Of a stretch of 17,440 bases of DNA, positions 1-6,453 are shown one piece after another (the stretch's first letter is position 1; each line of letters starts with the position of its first letter). The notes under the pieces were generated by a model, which ran no database searches, was not told where the DNA came from, and saw only the letters and a program-made list of their open reading frames with translations. The stretch is from positions 1-17,440 of the forward strand of contig JAMPFE010000045.1 of assembly GCA_023664705.1 (NCBI GenBank), read 5' to 3'. The position numbers and the translations under genes were made by a program. The DNA comes from Lachnospiraceae bacterium. Lineage in GTDB: Bacteria > Bacillota > Clostridia > Oscillospirales > Ruminococcaceae.

Positions 1-2
1 CT

Positions 3-203
3 AGCGTTCTCGGAGCGATGTTCCTGTACTTTGCGAGATGCTCTCAATGGGAGAATGTTGTGAGCGATTTCATTGACCTTTCCGTTGATAAGCGAAAAGA
101 GATATTCGCGACGGCTTACAAGCAGTATCTGCTGAACCAAGTGACGGATGCGGTCAAGGCAAGCGCGGAGGCTTACAAGCAAATGAATAAGCCGTGGGAA
201 TGA
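3..203 (+). CDS. 3' end of an unknown gene (partial, enters from the left edge)
   Basis: The frame is open from the window edge to TGA at 201-203. The first ATG (position 18) has no ribosome binding site, and the five codons before it are also open, so this is probably the C-terminal 66 or so residues of a longer protein rather than a 61-aa one. The visible part begins with a short hydrophobic stretch (SVLGAMFLYFA) and continues as an amphipathic, Lys/Ala-rich helix ending in MNKPWE. I do not recognise the family. A strong hairpin at 225-250 follows at once and would end its transcript. It is divergent in orientation from the minus-strand sigma-factor cluster to its right. Confidence 0.45.
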   Translation, partial: SVLGAMFLYFARCSQWENVVSDFIDLSVDKRKEIFATAYKQYLLNQVTDAVKASAEAYKQMNKPWE

Positions 204-224
204 TTTGACGCTAAACACAGAACC

Positions 225-258
225 GACCGCCCCGTATACACGGGGCGGTCAAACTTTT
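225..258 (+). terminator. Strong hairpin, probable terminator of the left-edge gene
   Basis: A perfect 11-bp stem (GACCGCCCCGT, 225-235) closes over a 4-nt loop with its complement at 240-250. The T-run after it is short (TTTT at 255-258), so it is a good hairpin with a modest U-tract. It lies 22 bp after the stop codon at 203. Confidence 0.6.
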
Positions 259-302
259 AAAAGTTATAAGCTAAAATGGCATCATAACGACATCCTACAT
301 AA

Positions 303-332
303 GAATGACCGCAAAGAATTTTGCGGTCATTC
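303..332. repeat. Perfect 13-bp inverted repeat with 4-nt loop
   Basis: GAATGACCGCAAA (303-315) is mirrored exactly at 320-332 around the loop GAAT. No strong T-run follows on either strand. It lies between two converging transcription units and could act as a transcription-ending or mRNA-stabilising 3' hairpin for the minus-strand cluster, whose last stop codon is at 453. The 333-452 interval beside it shows no gene. Confidence 0.5.
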
Positions 333-452
333 ATTATCGTATCTGGAGACTGATGGGAAAATAAATGAGGTACTGGATACCGTCCATTCATCATTTCTCA
401 CGGTCAATATTACTTCAATCGTTTTCCCAGAGATTAACATACAAAACACCTA

Positions 453-1106
453 TCAAATCCTGTTGCCGAAGTCTTCTTTTAACTTAGCCGTCGCGTCCTC
501 AAAACCGCCGTTCAAAGTCTTGATCATTTCAAAAAACTGTCGGTTAAAGACAAGCAAAGAACTGAGTGTGTCCGCAAAGTGATCATCTCCCAACACCGCC
601 TGCGACGGGTTTTCGGAGCGCTTGTTGTAATAGGCGAACATCTCTTCCAATCCACGGATATGCTCCTCTGTTTGCTGTCCAATACCCGCGGTAATCTCCG
701 AAAAGGAATTATTGACAATTCCCCCCACAGGCTGCATTTTATCGTGAACGGGCAGCGGTTTAGAGTGCAACCGAGTAATCTCGTCCGCCGAATACACATT
801 CATATACACTAAATCTCCAAGAAAAGATATGTAATCCTCGGAATATGTCGTGAACTTATCGTATCCGCCTTTCCCGTCCGAGACAACATTGCGAACCGAT
901 CTTTGCATTGTGGAGAAATCATATTTGGAGTTAAGCATTTCGCGCTGCTCGTCCGTCAAGCTATGGGTCGGCTCGGCGGTTCGCTGTTCAAGCGCTTTCT
1001 GTTTTTCTGCCTGCTTAATGGTTTCCAAAAAACTTCCTTTTCTCATGGCTTCAGCCAATGACCAATCAGTTGTTGGCATTGAAATGAAATTCATGCCGCT
1101 TATCAC
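453..1106 (-). CDS. Unknown cytosolic protein, last gene of the sigma-factor cluster (GTG start)
   Basis: I do not recognise the family. The frame is open back to an ATG at 1148, but that start would overlap the upstream gene. A GTG at 1106 has GGAGG at 1114-1118 with 7-nt spacing and lies just after the upstream stop (1120), so I choose it, giving 217 aa. There is no signal peptide or membrane segment. An N-terminal Lys/Glu/Gln-rich helix (roughly residues 10-45, with LETIKQAEKQKALEQ) is followed by a mixed region (SLTDEQREMLNSKYDF, EDYISFLGDLVYMNVYSADE) and a helical C-terminus. Its position in the minus-strand run after two secreted paralogues suggests co-transcription with them. A structural or regulatory partner role is only a guess. 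Confidence 0.7.
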   Translation of the reverse strand: MISGMNFISMPTTDWSLAEAMRKGSFLETIKQAEKQKALEQRTAEPTHSLTDEQREMLNSKYDFSTMQRSVRNVVSDGKGGYDKFTTYSEDYISFLGDLVYMNVYSADEITRLHSKPLPVHDKMQPVGGIVNNSFSEITAGIGQQTEEHIRGLEEMFAYYNKRSENPSQAVLGDDHFADTLSSLLVFNRQFFEMIKTLNGGFEDATAKLKEDFGNRI

Positions 1107-1119
1107 AATATCGCCTCCA

Positions 1120-1671
1120 TCAATTAAAGCCAATGTGTCCTTGAACACACAAACTTTGCCGCTGATTGCTTACAGTCAGTGAGTACGTTGTTTGTGTAAT
1201 TTTCATTGGAACAAGCCAAGTTACACTATAATAGCCGGGTTGCATAAAACGCGACGCCTCATATTCAACATCACCATCGACCATAAGTCTTATTTTGGTA
1301 AAATCCACGCCCTCTGTTTGGAATGTCAACGTTATGTATAGATATTCGCATCCTATTTCCTTCATACGCCAATATACATCAGTTGACATTTCGCAATTAA
1401 ATAGGTCGCCAGACTTTCCACTTTGCGTCCGAGTATACTCATCACTATTCTCCCAATAATCTCCGTCGGCGTAGTAACACGGGGTTACGTCAAGCTGAAG
1501 AGCCCAAAGTCTTGGCAGCGGTGTAATCACAGCAGCACTAGGTGCTTCATTTGATGAAATCCTTTCATCAAGGTCAACCTCGACGGCTGAAGCCGTTGTC
1601 GCAATCCAACAGAACGAGAAAAGAATTGCCAGTAAAATGGCAACTATTTTCTTATTGATGGTTCTAGTCAT
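1120..1671 (-). CDS. Small secreted protein, paralogue of the 1920-2489 product
   Basis: 183 aa from ATG 1671, which has AAGGA about 9 nt upstream. An in-frame ATG at 1701 has no such site and would put extra residues before the signal peptide. Residues 1-29 form a classic signal peptide: basic start MTRTINKK, hydrophobic core, and an Ala-rich end TTASA before VEV, with no lipobox. The mature part looks beta-rich. Its C-terminal half shares an order of motifs with the neighbouring product: Y-hydrophobic-T-hydrophobic-T-F, then a V(D/N)G turn, then V-T/Y-W-x-x-P, then a final G-hydrophobic strand. It is the middle gene of a run of three secreted-protein genes beside a sigma/anti-sigma pair. 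Function is unknown; an extracellular Ig-like or carbohydrate-contact fold is possible but not shown. Confidence 0.75.
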   Translation of the reverse strand: MTRTINKKIVAILLAILFSFCWIATTASAVEVDLDERISSNEAPSAAVITPLPRLWALQLDVTPCYYADGDYWENSDEYTRTQSGKSGDLFNCEMSTDVYWRMKEIGCEYLYITLTFQTEGVDFTKIRLMVDGDVEYEASRFMQPGYYSVTWLVPMKITQTTYSLTVSNQRQSLCVQGHIGFN

Positions 1672-1742
1672 AATATCAAATCCTTTTTTAAAAACAAACA
1701 TGTTAATGGTATTGAACGCAGTATAGTGCCGCGTTATTATTT

Positions 1743-1751
1743 TTTACACAT
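1743..1751 (-). promoter_or_regulatory. ATGTGTAAA motif, candidate regulon promoter element
   Basis: On the minus strand ATGTGTAAA lies 72 bp upstream of the start at 1671. A TATACT follows about 19 bases downstream. The same 9-mer pattern sits 72 bp before the start of the paralogue at 2489, and a third copy lies upstream of the gene starting at 3033. Confidence 0.3.
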
Positions 1752-1919
1752 CCCACCCTTCATTAGCGCCTTAAAGTTTTTGCCTTCTAAAAGCAAAAAT
1801 TCAAGTGGTTACTTTGCTCTGATAACGGTTTCCGAGAACATCACTAAAAGGGATTGCTGTGAACATTCTGGGTAGAGTGCGGTGAGAACCACAAACGCCT
1901 TTCACAAGAGCACGGATTG

Positions 1920-2489
1920 TCATGCCATAATTCTCCCTGTGCATGTTTTACTGTCGGAGTCGCTATAAACGACAACCTCGTAAGATGTTCCTTTCTGCCT
2001 CGGACAGGTCCAGTAAACCGTAACCTTACCCTCACTATTCAACGTTTGGTTTATCACAACAGTACCGTTCACTTTAACCGCATACCGTTGGATGTTAGTG
2101 CCTTTTACAGAAAACGTCAGGTAGCAAAGGAATTTGTTATAATTATGGAGTGCCATTCCATCATATAGTGCAGCAGGAATACGACAGTATAAGTAACTAG
2201 CAGGACCTTTAGAGTATCCATACACGTTTCCTACTGTGACCTTGATAGGTGTACCATCATCGTTTATGCCGCCATAGGCATACACTCTTATTTCATCAAT
2301 TAAACAGCTGTCTACTGATCGACTTTGCATTTCATCAATATTTTCAATGCAAATGACACCCGCTCCATCGGTACAATAATTCTCACAATTATTTATTTCC
2401 GCCGCAGAAACAGGAACCACAAGCCAGCAAAACGATAAAACAAGCGTAAATAAAACCAGAAATGCCCTTTTGCTAATAACCTTGGTCAT
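1920..2489 (-). CDS. Small secreted protein, paralogue of the 1120-1671 product
   Basis: 189 aa from ATG 2489, preceded by a purine-rich site (AAAGAAAGGG). A signal peptide spans residues 1-29: MTKVISKR, a long hydrophobic core, then PVSA before AEI. The mature protein carries several Cys residues in the first third (NNCENYC, VICI, SCLIDE), so disulfides or metal binding are possible. The C-terminal half matches the neighbouring paralogue: YLTFSVKG, VKVNGTVV, KVTVYWTCPR, TCTGRI. This core suggests a beta-sandwich of about 70 residues. The gene is in the minus-strand run downstream of the sigma/anti-sigma pair but has its own upstream space of 121 bp with a shared motif, so it may have its own promoter. 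Function is unknown. Confidence 0.78.
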   Translation of the reverse strand: MTKVISKRAFLVLFTLVLSFCWLVVPVSAAEINNCENYCTDGAGVICIENIDEMQSRSVDSCLIDEIRVYAYGGINDDGTPIKVTVGNVYGYSKGPASYLYCRIPAALYDGMALHNYNKFLCYLTFSVKGTNIQRYAVKVNGTVVINQTLNSEGKVTVYWTCPRQKGTSYEVVVYSDSDSKTCTGRIMA

Positions 2490-2560
2490 AACAACAAGCC
2501 CTTTCTTTAAACAATGTGGTAATGGGATAAATTTGCGAATGATCTTCGCTTTAGTGGTTG

Positions 2561-2569
2561 TTTAGACAT
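2561..2569 (-). promoter_or_regulatory. ATGTCTAAA motif, candidate regulon promoter element
   Basis: ATGTCTAAA on the minus strand lies 72 bp before the start at 2489, exactly the spacing of the copy at 1743-1751. It is preceded by a G-run (GGGGGA), as the first copy is by GGTGGG. A role as the -35 element read by the neighbouring ECF sigma factor is an inference. Confidence 0.3.
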
Positions 2570-2610
2570 TCCCCCTTTATTTCAGCAAGAACAGCATATC
2601 ATTGCCTTTA

Positions 2611-3033
2611 CTATACTAATTGTTCATTGCTGTAAATAGAGATAGTTTCGCTCTTGCCGTTTGCGTCCGTCAACACAAACGTGGACTTCACACGATACTT
2701 TCCGCTTTTGAGTCCCGACTTGGTATTGTACAGACAAATAGATCCGATGTTAGCGGTCCCAGTCCATGTTGCGCCGTCAACATCTTCCCATATCCACAAT
2801 CCCCAATGCTTTTGCAGGGTCTGTGTTACGGTAATGCTTACGGCATCGGTACCTTCTGCTATGCTTGTACAATGCGCCACTCGGTTTACAATTTCCAGAT
2901 AGGCTGTACAGTTGTCTGCAATCTCGTATGCCAACGAAATACCGTCATTTTCAAACGGGACCACTGTATCGGCATAGGAAACAACGCTAAAATTCAAGCA
3001 CAAAAGAAGTGCCGCTCCCAGCGAGGCTATCAT
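2611..3033 (-). CDS. Small secreted protein with a displaced start (reading-frame anomaly at the 5' end)
   Basis: 140 aa from ATG 3033. The N-terminus (MIASLGAALLLCLNFSVVSYA) is a hydrophobic core plus cleavage site but lacks the usual basic residues. The mature part is beta-rich with W-rich strands (WGLWIWEDV, ATWTGTA) and a C-terminal GKYRVKSTF ... ETISIYS pattern, like small Firmicutes secreted proteins with an Ig-like fold. The good Shine-Dalgarno AGGAGG (3056-3061) serves a different ATG (3047) that reads five codons, MHLKK, and stops at a TGA overlapping the ATG at 3033. One more A in the A-run would give MHLKKMIASL, a normal signal peptide. The gene is therefore either coupled to a leader minicistron or frameshifted. 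Function is unknown. Confidence 0.7.
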   Translation of the reverse strand: MIASLGAALLLCLNFSVVSYADTVVPFENDGISLAYEIADNCTAYLEIVNRVAHCTSIAEGTDAVSITVTQTLQKHWGLWIWEDVDGATWTGTANIGSICLYNTKSGLKSGKYRVKSTFVLTDANGKSETISIYSNEQLV

Positions 3034-3061
3034 TTTTTAAGGTGCATTGGTAACGCCTCCT
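3033..3061 (-). promoter_or_regulatory. Shine-Dalgarno plus five-codon minicistron overlapping the next start (ATGA), next to an A-run
   Basis: AGGAGG (3056-3061), 8-nt spacer, ATG at 3045-3047, then CAC CTT AAA AAA TGA. The TGA shares bases with the ATG of the secreted-protein gene. The A6 run ahead of it is a typical slippage site. Possible readings are translational coupling, transcriptional or replicative slippage, or a one-base sequencing deletion. Confidence 0.5.
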
Positions 3062-3095
3062 CTCTTTGCAAGATTTGAGGTTTTTCTCCCTCTAC

Positions 3096-3104
3096 TTTAT
3101 ACAT
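3096..3104 (-). promoter_or_regulatory. ATGTATAAA motif, third copy
   Basis: ATGTATAAA on the minus strand lies 63 bp before ATG 3033 and 49 bp before the ATG at 3047. It matches the ATGTNTAAA pattern of the two downstream genes but at a different distance, so its status is weaker than the other two. Confidence 0.22.
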
Positions 3105-3146
3105 CTTTTGAGGGACGTGTTTTGGTAGGTCTAATCAAAAAATTTT

Positions 3147-3869
3147 TTAAATTTTGGCAATATTCAACAAAGATAGCGTGCTGTTTTTGTCTAAAACTGC
3201 CGATATTTCGATTATGTAATCCTCGTTGTCCCAAATCAAAACCGAATGTTTTCTGTTGTCACTACTAAAATCGATAAACAATCCCGTGGTGTCGTTTATC
3301 ATAATTTCCTCAAATTTGCTTTTTTCGGTGTTGTAATGCGGAGAGAAGCGTGTCTTAACTGTTTGATTAAGAGTTATATACTGTCCTGTGGAACTGTTTA
3401 AATAAAGTGTATAAACACTAATTGGCGATGAAATAGTTTTAATCAACTCAAATCCTTCGGGTACATTAGATAAAACATATTGGTACTCTATCATCTGAGG
3501 GCAATTTTCCAAGTTGACTGCAAACAATTGAGTATTGTCCTCATAGACCGTTCCGTTAAAACGCTCCGAAATGAACTTAACAACCGCGCTTATACATCCC
3601 GCAAGGAACGTCATAAGGATAATGATAAGCATAGCTATGAGTATGCGTTGTTTGATACTGTATATTCGTGTCCTGCGTTCGATTATCGGTGTTTCCGCAA
3701 TGCTCGTTGTGTTTCTTAATTTACGCATATTCTTATCAAATCGCGCAAATATCCTTTTCATAGCTATGCGATGTCGGAGAGAGGGCTTAAAGTCGGGTAT
3801 CTCGTCACTTATCCCGCATTCGATCTCGTGTACCTCCAACAAAATATCTTTAAGAATAAATTCACTCAT
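3147..3869 (-). CDS. Single-pass membrane protein with DUF4367-like domain, candidate anti-sigma factor
   Basis: 240 aa, ATG 3869, with a GGAGAAAGGG site overlapping the end of the sigma-factor gene (stop at 3876). The N-terminal 70 residues are cytosolic, charged and helical (residues 30-60 rich in Arg/Lys). One membrane segment lies at about residues 76-98 (ILIAMLIIILMTFLAG). The extracytoplasmic part has the DUF4367 pattern: Y-VLSNVPEGFELI, a Y-N-x-x-x-G-Q-Y-I-T-L-N-Q strand, an IND-TTGLFIDF turn, and a final VLIWDNEDYIIEISA. In Clostridia, DUF4367 proteins commonly follow ECF sigma factor genes and are thought to hold them at the membrane. The back-to-back position supports that role here. 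The N-terminus shows no HxxxCxxC zinc anti-sigma motif, so the sigma-binding region would be of a non-ZAS type. Confidence 0.78.
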   Translation of the reverse strand: MSEFILKDILLEVHEIECGISDEIPDFKPSLRHRIAMKRIFARFDKNMRKLRNTTSIAETPIIERRTRIYSIKQRILIAMLIIILMTFLAGCISAVVKFISERFNGTVYEDNTQLFAVNLENCPQMIEYQYVLSNVPEGFELIKTISSPISVYTLYLNSSTGQYITLNQTVKTRFSPHYNTEKSKFEEIMINDTTGLFIDFSSDNRKHSVLIWDNEDYIIEISAVLDKNSTLSLLNIAKI

Positions 3870-3875
3870 TGCCGT

Positions 3876-4424
3876 TTATCCCTTTCTCCATTTTTCAATA
3901 AAATTTCCGATGTTTTTCCTTGCCATTTTCAAATGCCAGTTTACCGTATCGCATATTATTCCCAATTGTTCGGCAATATCGCGGATCGGCAGACCCGTTA
4001 TAACACGCAGCTTGAAAACAGTCCGCTGCTGTTCGGGTAAAGTGAGTATGTATTTTACAAGTTCCTCGCGGATGACTTTTGTCAATACATCATCTTCTAT
4101 TCGTATACTCTCGTCAACCGTTTCCTCGTCTAACTCTTCACGTGCCATCGCTCGCTTATGCTCCTTTTTAAACGTGCTTATAGCGGTATTGCGGACAAGT
4201 ATGTCGACAAACGTGACCCTTTCCGTCCTTGGAATATTGAAGAATATCTCGGGCTTGTCCGCAATGTCGGAAAAGACCTCTTGGATCACATCCTCGGCAT
4301 CATCCTTGTTTCCGACCTTTTGCATAGCTATATATACAAAACGTTTGTAATTTTCTGTGTAGAAAATTTGCAGTTCATTGCGTTGTTCTTCGTTCTCAAT
4401 AGTTGAAAATGTAGCGCCAAACAT
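3876..4424 (-). CDS. ECF-type RNA polymerase sigma-70 factor
   Basis: 182 aa from ATG 4424, preceded by a purine-rich GGGGTGTG. A longer frame to 4478 would start inside the promoter, so I reject it. Region 2 is visible at about residues 20-65 (FYTENYKRFVYIAMQKVGNKDDAEDVIQEVF split by the usual DAEDVIQ-VF core). A linker rich in Glu (EELDEETVDESIRIEDD) follows. Region 4 is at about 128-178 (LPEQQRTVF, then an ITGLPIRDIAEQLG helix-turn-helix, then VNWHLKMARKNI). The length fits an ECF factor lacking region 3. The next gene is a DUF4367-like anti-sigma candidate, and three secreted-protein genes follow on the same strand. The pair probably senses an envelope signal and switches on those genes. 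The target promoter motif cannot be proven from one locus. Confidence 0.9.
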   Translation of the reverse strand: MFGATFSTIENEEQRNELQIFYTENYKRFVYIAMQKVGNKDDAEDVIQEVFSDIADKPEIFFNIPRTERVTFVDILVRNTAISTFKKEHKRAMAREELDEETVDESIRIEDDVLTKVIREELVKYILTLPEQQRTVFKLRVITGLPIRDIAEQLGIICDTVNWHLKMARKNIGNFIEKWRKG

Positions 4425-4449
4425 ATAAATATCACACCCCTTTATATTA

Positions 4450-4478
4450 AGTATAGCACAGTTAAACAGAAATATCAA
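4450..4478 (-). promoter_or_regulatory. SigA-type promoter of the sigma/anti-sigma operon
   Basis: On the minus strand TTGATA (4478-4473), a 17-bp spacer and TATACT (4455-4450), with a TG one base before the -10 (extended -10). It lies 26 bp before the chosen ATG at 4424, which supports that start. Confidence 0.65.
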
Positions 4479-4541
4479 GTGAAACGGCGAATTTGCATTT
4501 TATGTGGCAAATGTGAATTTTGCATTAAACCCTATGACTTT

Positions 4542-4716
4542 TTGTTGTATATAGCTTTTTAGGTATAATATTTCGATAAATGTCAACAAGTTATGTGGAT
4601 AGACAAACAGGTATGTGTTTGTCGAGTGGTGGCAGGCGGTTTCGGCTATTGAAATAGTTCTACAGGCAATTAACAGCATAAAGCAAACGCCCTCCGCGCA
4701 ATGCGAAGGGCGTTTT
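4542..4716 (+). other. Gene-poor 4479-4739 interval with a possible short transcript
   Basis: The plus strand has TTGTTG (4542-4547), a 16-bp spacer and a perfect TATAAT (4564-4569). An inverted repeat GACAAAC/GTTTGTC lies at 4602-4608 and 4617-4623. A terminator at 4685-4716 would close a transcript of about 140 nt. There is no credible start codon with a ribosome binding site, although a 40-codon open frame runs 4603-4728. It may be a small RNA or a decayed gene end. The -35 is poor. Confidence 0.25.
4685..4716 (+). terminator. Rho-independent terminator
   Basis: AACGCCCT-C-CGC (4686-4697) pairs with GCG-A-AGGGCGTT (4703-4714) with one mismatch, followed by TT. An ATG at 4701 lies inside the loop side of this hairpin, which is one reason not to use it as a gene start. 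Confidence 0.7.
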
Positions 4717-4739
4717 CGCGTCGAATAATCGGTTGCCAC

Positions 4740-5285
4740 TATCATCATTTTCAAACATCGCATAAAATTCGTTCATCAGGTGTGGAATTACGCAAAGCGC
4801 AAATGGTTTTCCTTTCAACGAAGAAAGCGACGGACATCGGCGAGTATTGCGGTTTTAAAATGTCGCTGAATTGGGGGCTTGTGAGTATGGAGCAGCACGC
4901 CGTTTCGGTGTCGCTCACCCAAAAGGACGGCAAGGGGCTTATCTATTCGACCGAACTGGAACTTCTGAACGATTTGGGCAACGTTACACGACTTGAAAAC
5001 GTTTTGAAGCTCGGCATAGACAAACGTATTTCGAGCTTGGAATATGATATAGCCCGAAACGAAAAAGACCTCGCGGAGGCAATGCGCACAAAAGACGCGC
5101 CGTTCGAGTACGCCGCGGAGCTTGCGGAAAAATCCAAACGCCTCGCGCAGCTCGACGCGGCGTTGGGAGTCGGGAAAACCGACGAGGTAATTATGGACGA
5201 CGGCGAGAACCGAGACGAAGATCGCGGCGGCAAAAACAACGAGCCGCCCGAAAAAAATCACAAGCCCAAGCGTCCGAAGCGTTAA
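4740..5285 (+). pseudogene. 5'-truncated relic: C-terminal end of the large SNF2-helicase/DNA-methylase of integrative elements
   Basis: About 180 codons remain, ending at TAA 5285. The pattern IGEYCGFKMSLNW, a strand region, LGNVTRLENVL, then a coiled helix pair ending in FEYAAELAEKSKRLAQLDAAL is what I know from the extreme C-terminus of the 2000+ residue helicase/methylase proteins of Clostridia conjugative elements. An acidic/basic tail follows (MDDGENRDEDRGGKN, KPKRPKR). No ribosome binding site precedes ATG 4803, and the ATG at 4701 sits in a terminator, so translation is doubtful. The left edge of similarity is vague (about 4740-4810). Codon use here is GC-richer than in the sigma cluster to the left, so the junction is probably the left border of the mobile DNA. 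Confidence 0.6.
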
Positions 5286-5291
5286 ACATTT

Positions 5292-5324
5292 TTATCCCCG
5301 CCACATCGGCGGGGATAATTTTTT
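5292..5324 (+). terminator. Rho-independent terminator after the helicase relic
   Basis: TTATCCCCGCC (5292-5302) pairs with its perfect complement at 5308-5318 over a 5-nt loop, then TTTTTT. Only 23 bp separate it from the next start, with no room for a good promoter, so the downstream gene must depend on read-through or on promoter elements inside the hairpin region. Confidence 0.85.
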
Positions 5325-5347
5325 AAAATATTTTTGGAGGTATCTTT

Positions 5348-6292
5348 ATGACTTGGAATGAACAGGTAGAAGCGGCGCGTTCGGCGAACCTCGCAGAATA
5401 TTTTCGCAACAGCGGCTACGAGTGCGAGCTGCGCAGAGACGAGCTGCACGTCAAGGGTTTTGGCGGATTGTTTGTGAACGTGAACACTAACGGCTGGTAC
5501 TGTTTTTCGGAAAACAAGGGCGGCTCAAACGCCGTGAATTGTCTGACGGAAATGCTGGGAAAGGATTTCAAAACCGCCGTGACGGAATTGTCCGGAAGCT
5601 CTTATACGCCGCGCGAAAATATTTCTTTTTCGGAGAAGAAAAAAGATTTGCAGCTCCCGGAAAAAGCGGATAATATGAGAAAAGTTTTCGCATATCTATG
5701 CAAGACGCGCGGGATCTCCCCGGACATGGTGTCGCAGCTTGCTCACGAAAAATTATTGTATCAAGACGTTCGGGGGAACGCGGTTTTCGTTCACAAAAAC
5801 GAGAGCGGAGAAACGGTCGGCGCGGAAATTCAAGGCACAAATTCCGAAAAGCGTTTCAAAGGAGTTGCAACGGGAACGAGCGACAGCGTGTTCGCATTTA
5901 AAATAGGCGAACCGAAAAAATGCTACGTTTTTGAAAGCGCGATAGATTTGATGAGCTTCAAACAGCTCGCAAATCAAGAGAAAATTCAAAATTCGCTGCT
6001 CGTTTCTATGGCAGGATTAAAACCGAACTCGCTGAAAAGCATCGCCGAAAAAGGAATAAAAATTTATTCCTGCGTCGACAACGATGAAGCGGGTAGGGAA
6101 TTTGAAATCGCCAACGGTCTGCCGAGCTGCCGAAAGGTTTTAGTCGACAACGGCGTAAAGGACTACAACGAGCTGCTGAAAAAAGCGATTTGTCCGCAGG
6201 AAATTCAAAAAGCGCCCGTTCAAAAAAACGTCGCCGAAAAATCGGAAAACGAAAAATCCTCGCAGAAAAAAATATCCCATTCTCGGCGATGA
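5348..6292 (+). CDS. DUF3991/TOPRIM primase-like protein of integrative elements
   Basis: 314 aa, ATG 5348, GGAGG at 5336-5340 with 7-nt spacing. The N-terminus (residues about 15-70) has the shape of a CHC2 primase zinc finger (strands, then GWYCFSENKGGSNAVN), but the zinc Cys/His set is missing, as is usual for DUF3991 proteins. The middle (about 105-180) has the DUF3991 pattern (ISPDMVSQLAHEKLLYQD ... GAEIQGT ... FKGVATGT). A TOPRIM fold follows: the acidic E196 in FESAIDLMS and D244-x-D246 in CVDNDEAG are the metal ligands. The tail is Lys-rich and disordered. It probably handles single strands or primers during element replication or transfer. Position between a helicase relic and a relaxase fits known element layouts. 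Confidence 0.85.
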   Translation: MTWNEQVEAARSANLAEYFRNSGYECELRRDELHVKGFGGLFVNVNTNGWYCFSENKGGSNAVNCLTEMLGKDFKTAVTELSGSSYTPRENISFSEKKKDLQLPEKADNMRKVFAYLCKTRGISPDMVSQLAHEKLLYQDVRGNAVFVHKNESGETVGAEIQGTNSEKRFKGVATGTSDSVFAFKIGEPKKCYVFESAIDLMSFKQLANQEKIQNSLLVSMAGLKPNSLKSIAEKGIKIYSCVDNDEAGREFEIANGLPSCRKVLVDNGVKDYNELLKKAICPQEIQKAPVQKNVAEKSENEKSSQKKISHSRR

Positions 6293-6318
6293 GATAAATT
6301 TTGCGAATAAAAAATTTT

Positions 6319-6412
6319 AAGCCTATCATTTTGATAGGCTTAAAAATCCGTATGAAAATATTTTAGAAGAATTCATACGGGAGCAAAAAAAGCATTTAGG
6401 GATTTTCCCTAA
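6319..6412. repeat. Cluster of three hairpins downstream of the TOPRIM gene
   Basis: Three inverted repeats follow one another. The first is AAGCCTATCA (6319-6328) with its complement at 6332-6341, followed by AAAAA and preceded by AAAATTTT, so it can terminate on the minus strand. The second is CCGTATGAA (6348-6356) with TTCATACGG (6372-6380). The third is TTAGGG (6396-6401) with CCCTAA (6407-6412). Together with the oriT-like repeat they fill the 265-bp gap before the relaxase gene; no ORF is credible in it. Confidence 0.55.
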
Positions 6413-6453
6413 GCGCTGAAAATCGCGCGGCGGGGTTTGGGGCGGCAGCACCA

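Noticed and set aside
3571..4350. Plus-strand ORF of 259 codons opposite the sigma/anti-sigma genes
   Set aside because: Antisense shadow of two clearly recognisable genes; no ribosome binding site.
4701..4803. ATG 4701 as start of the helicase-like ORF
   Set aside because: It lies inside a terminator hairpin, lacks a ribosome binding site, and the first residues do not look like the family.
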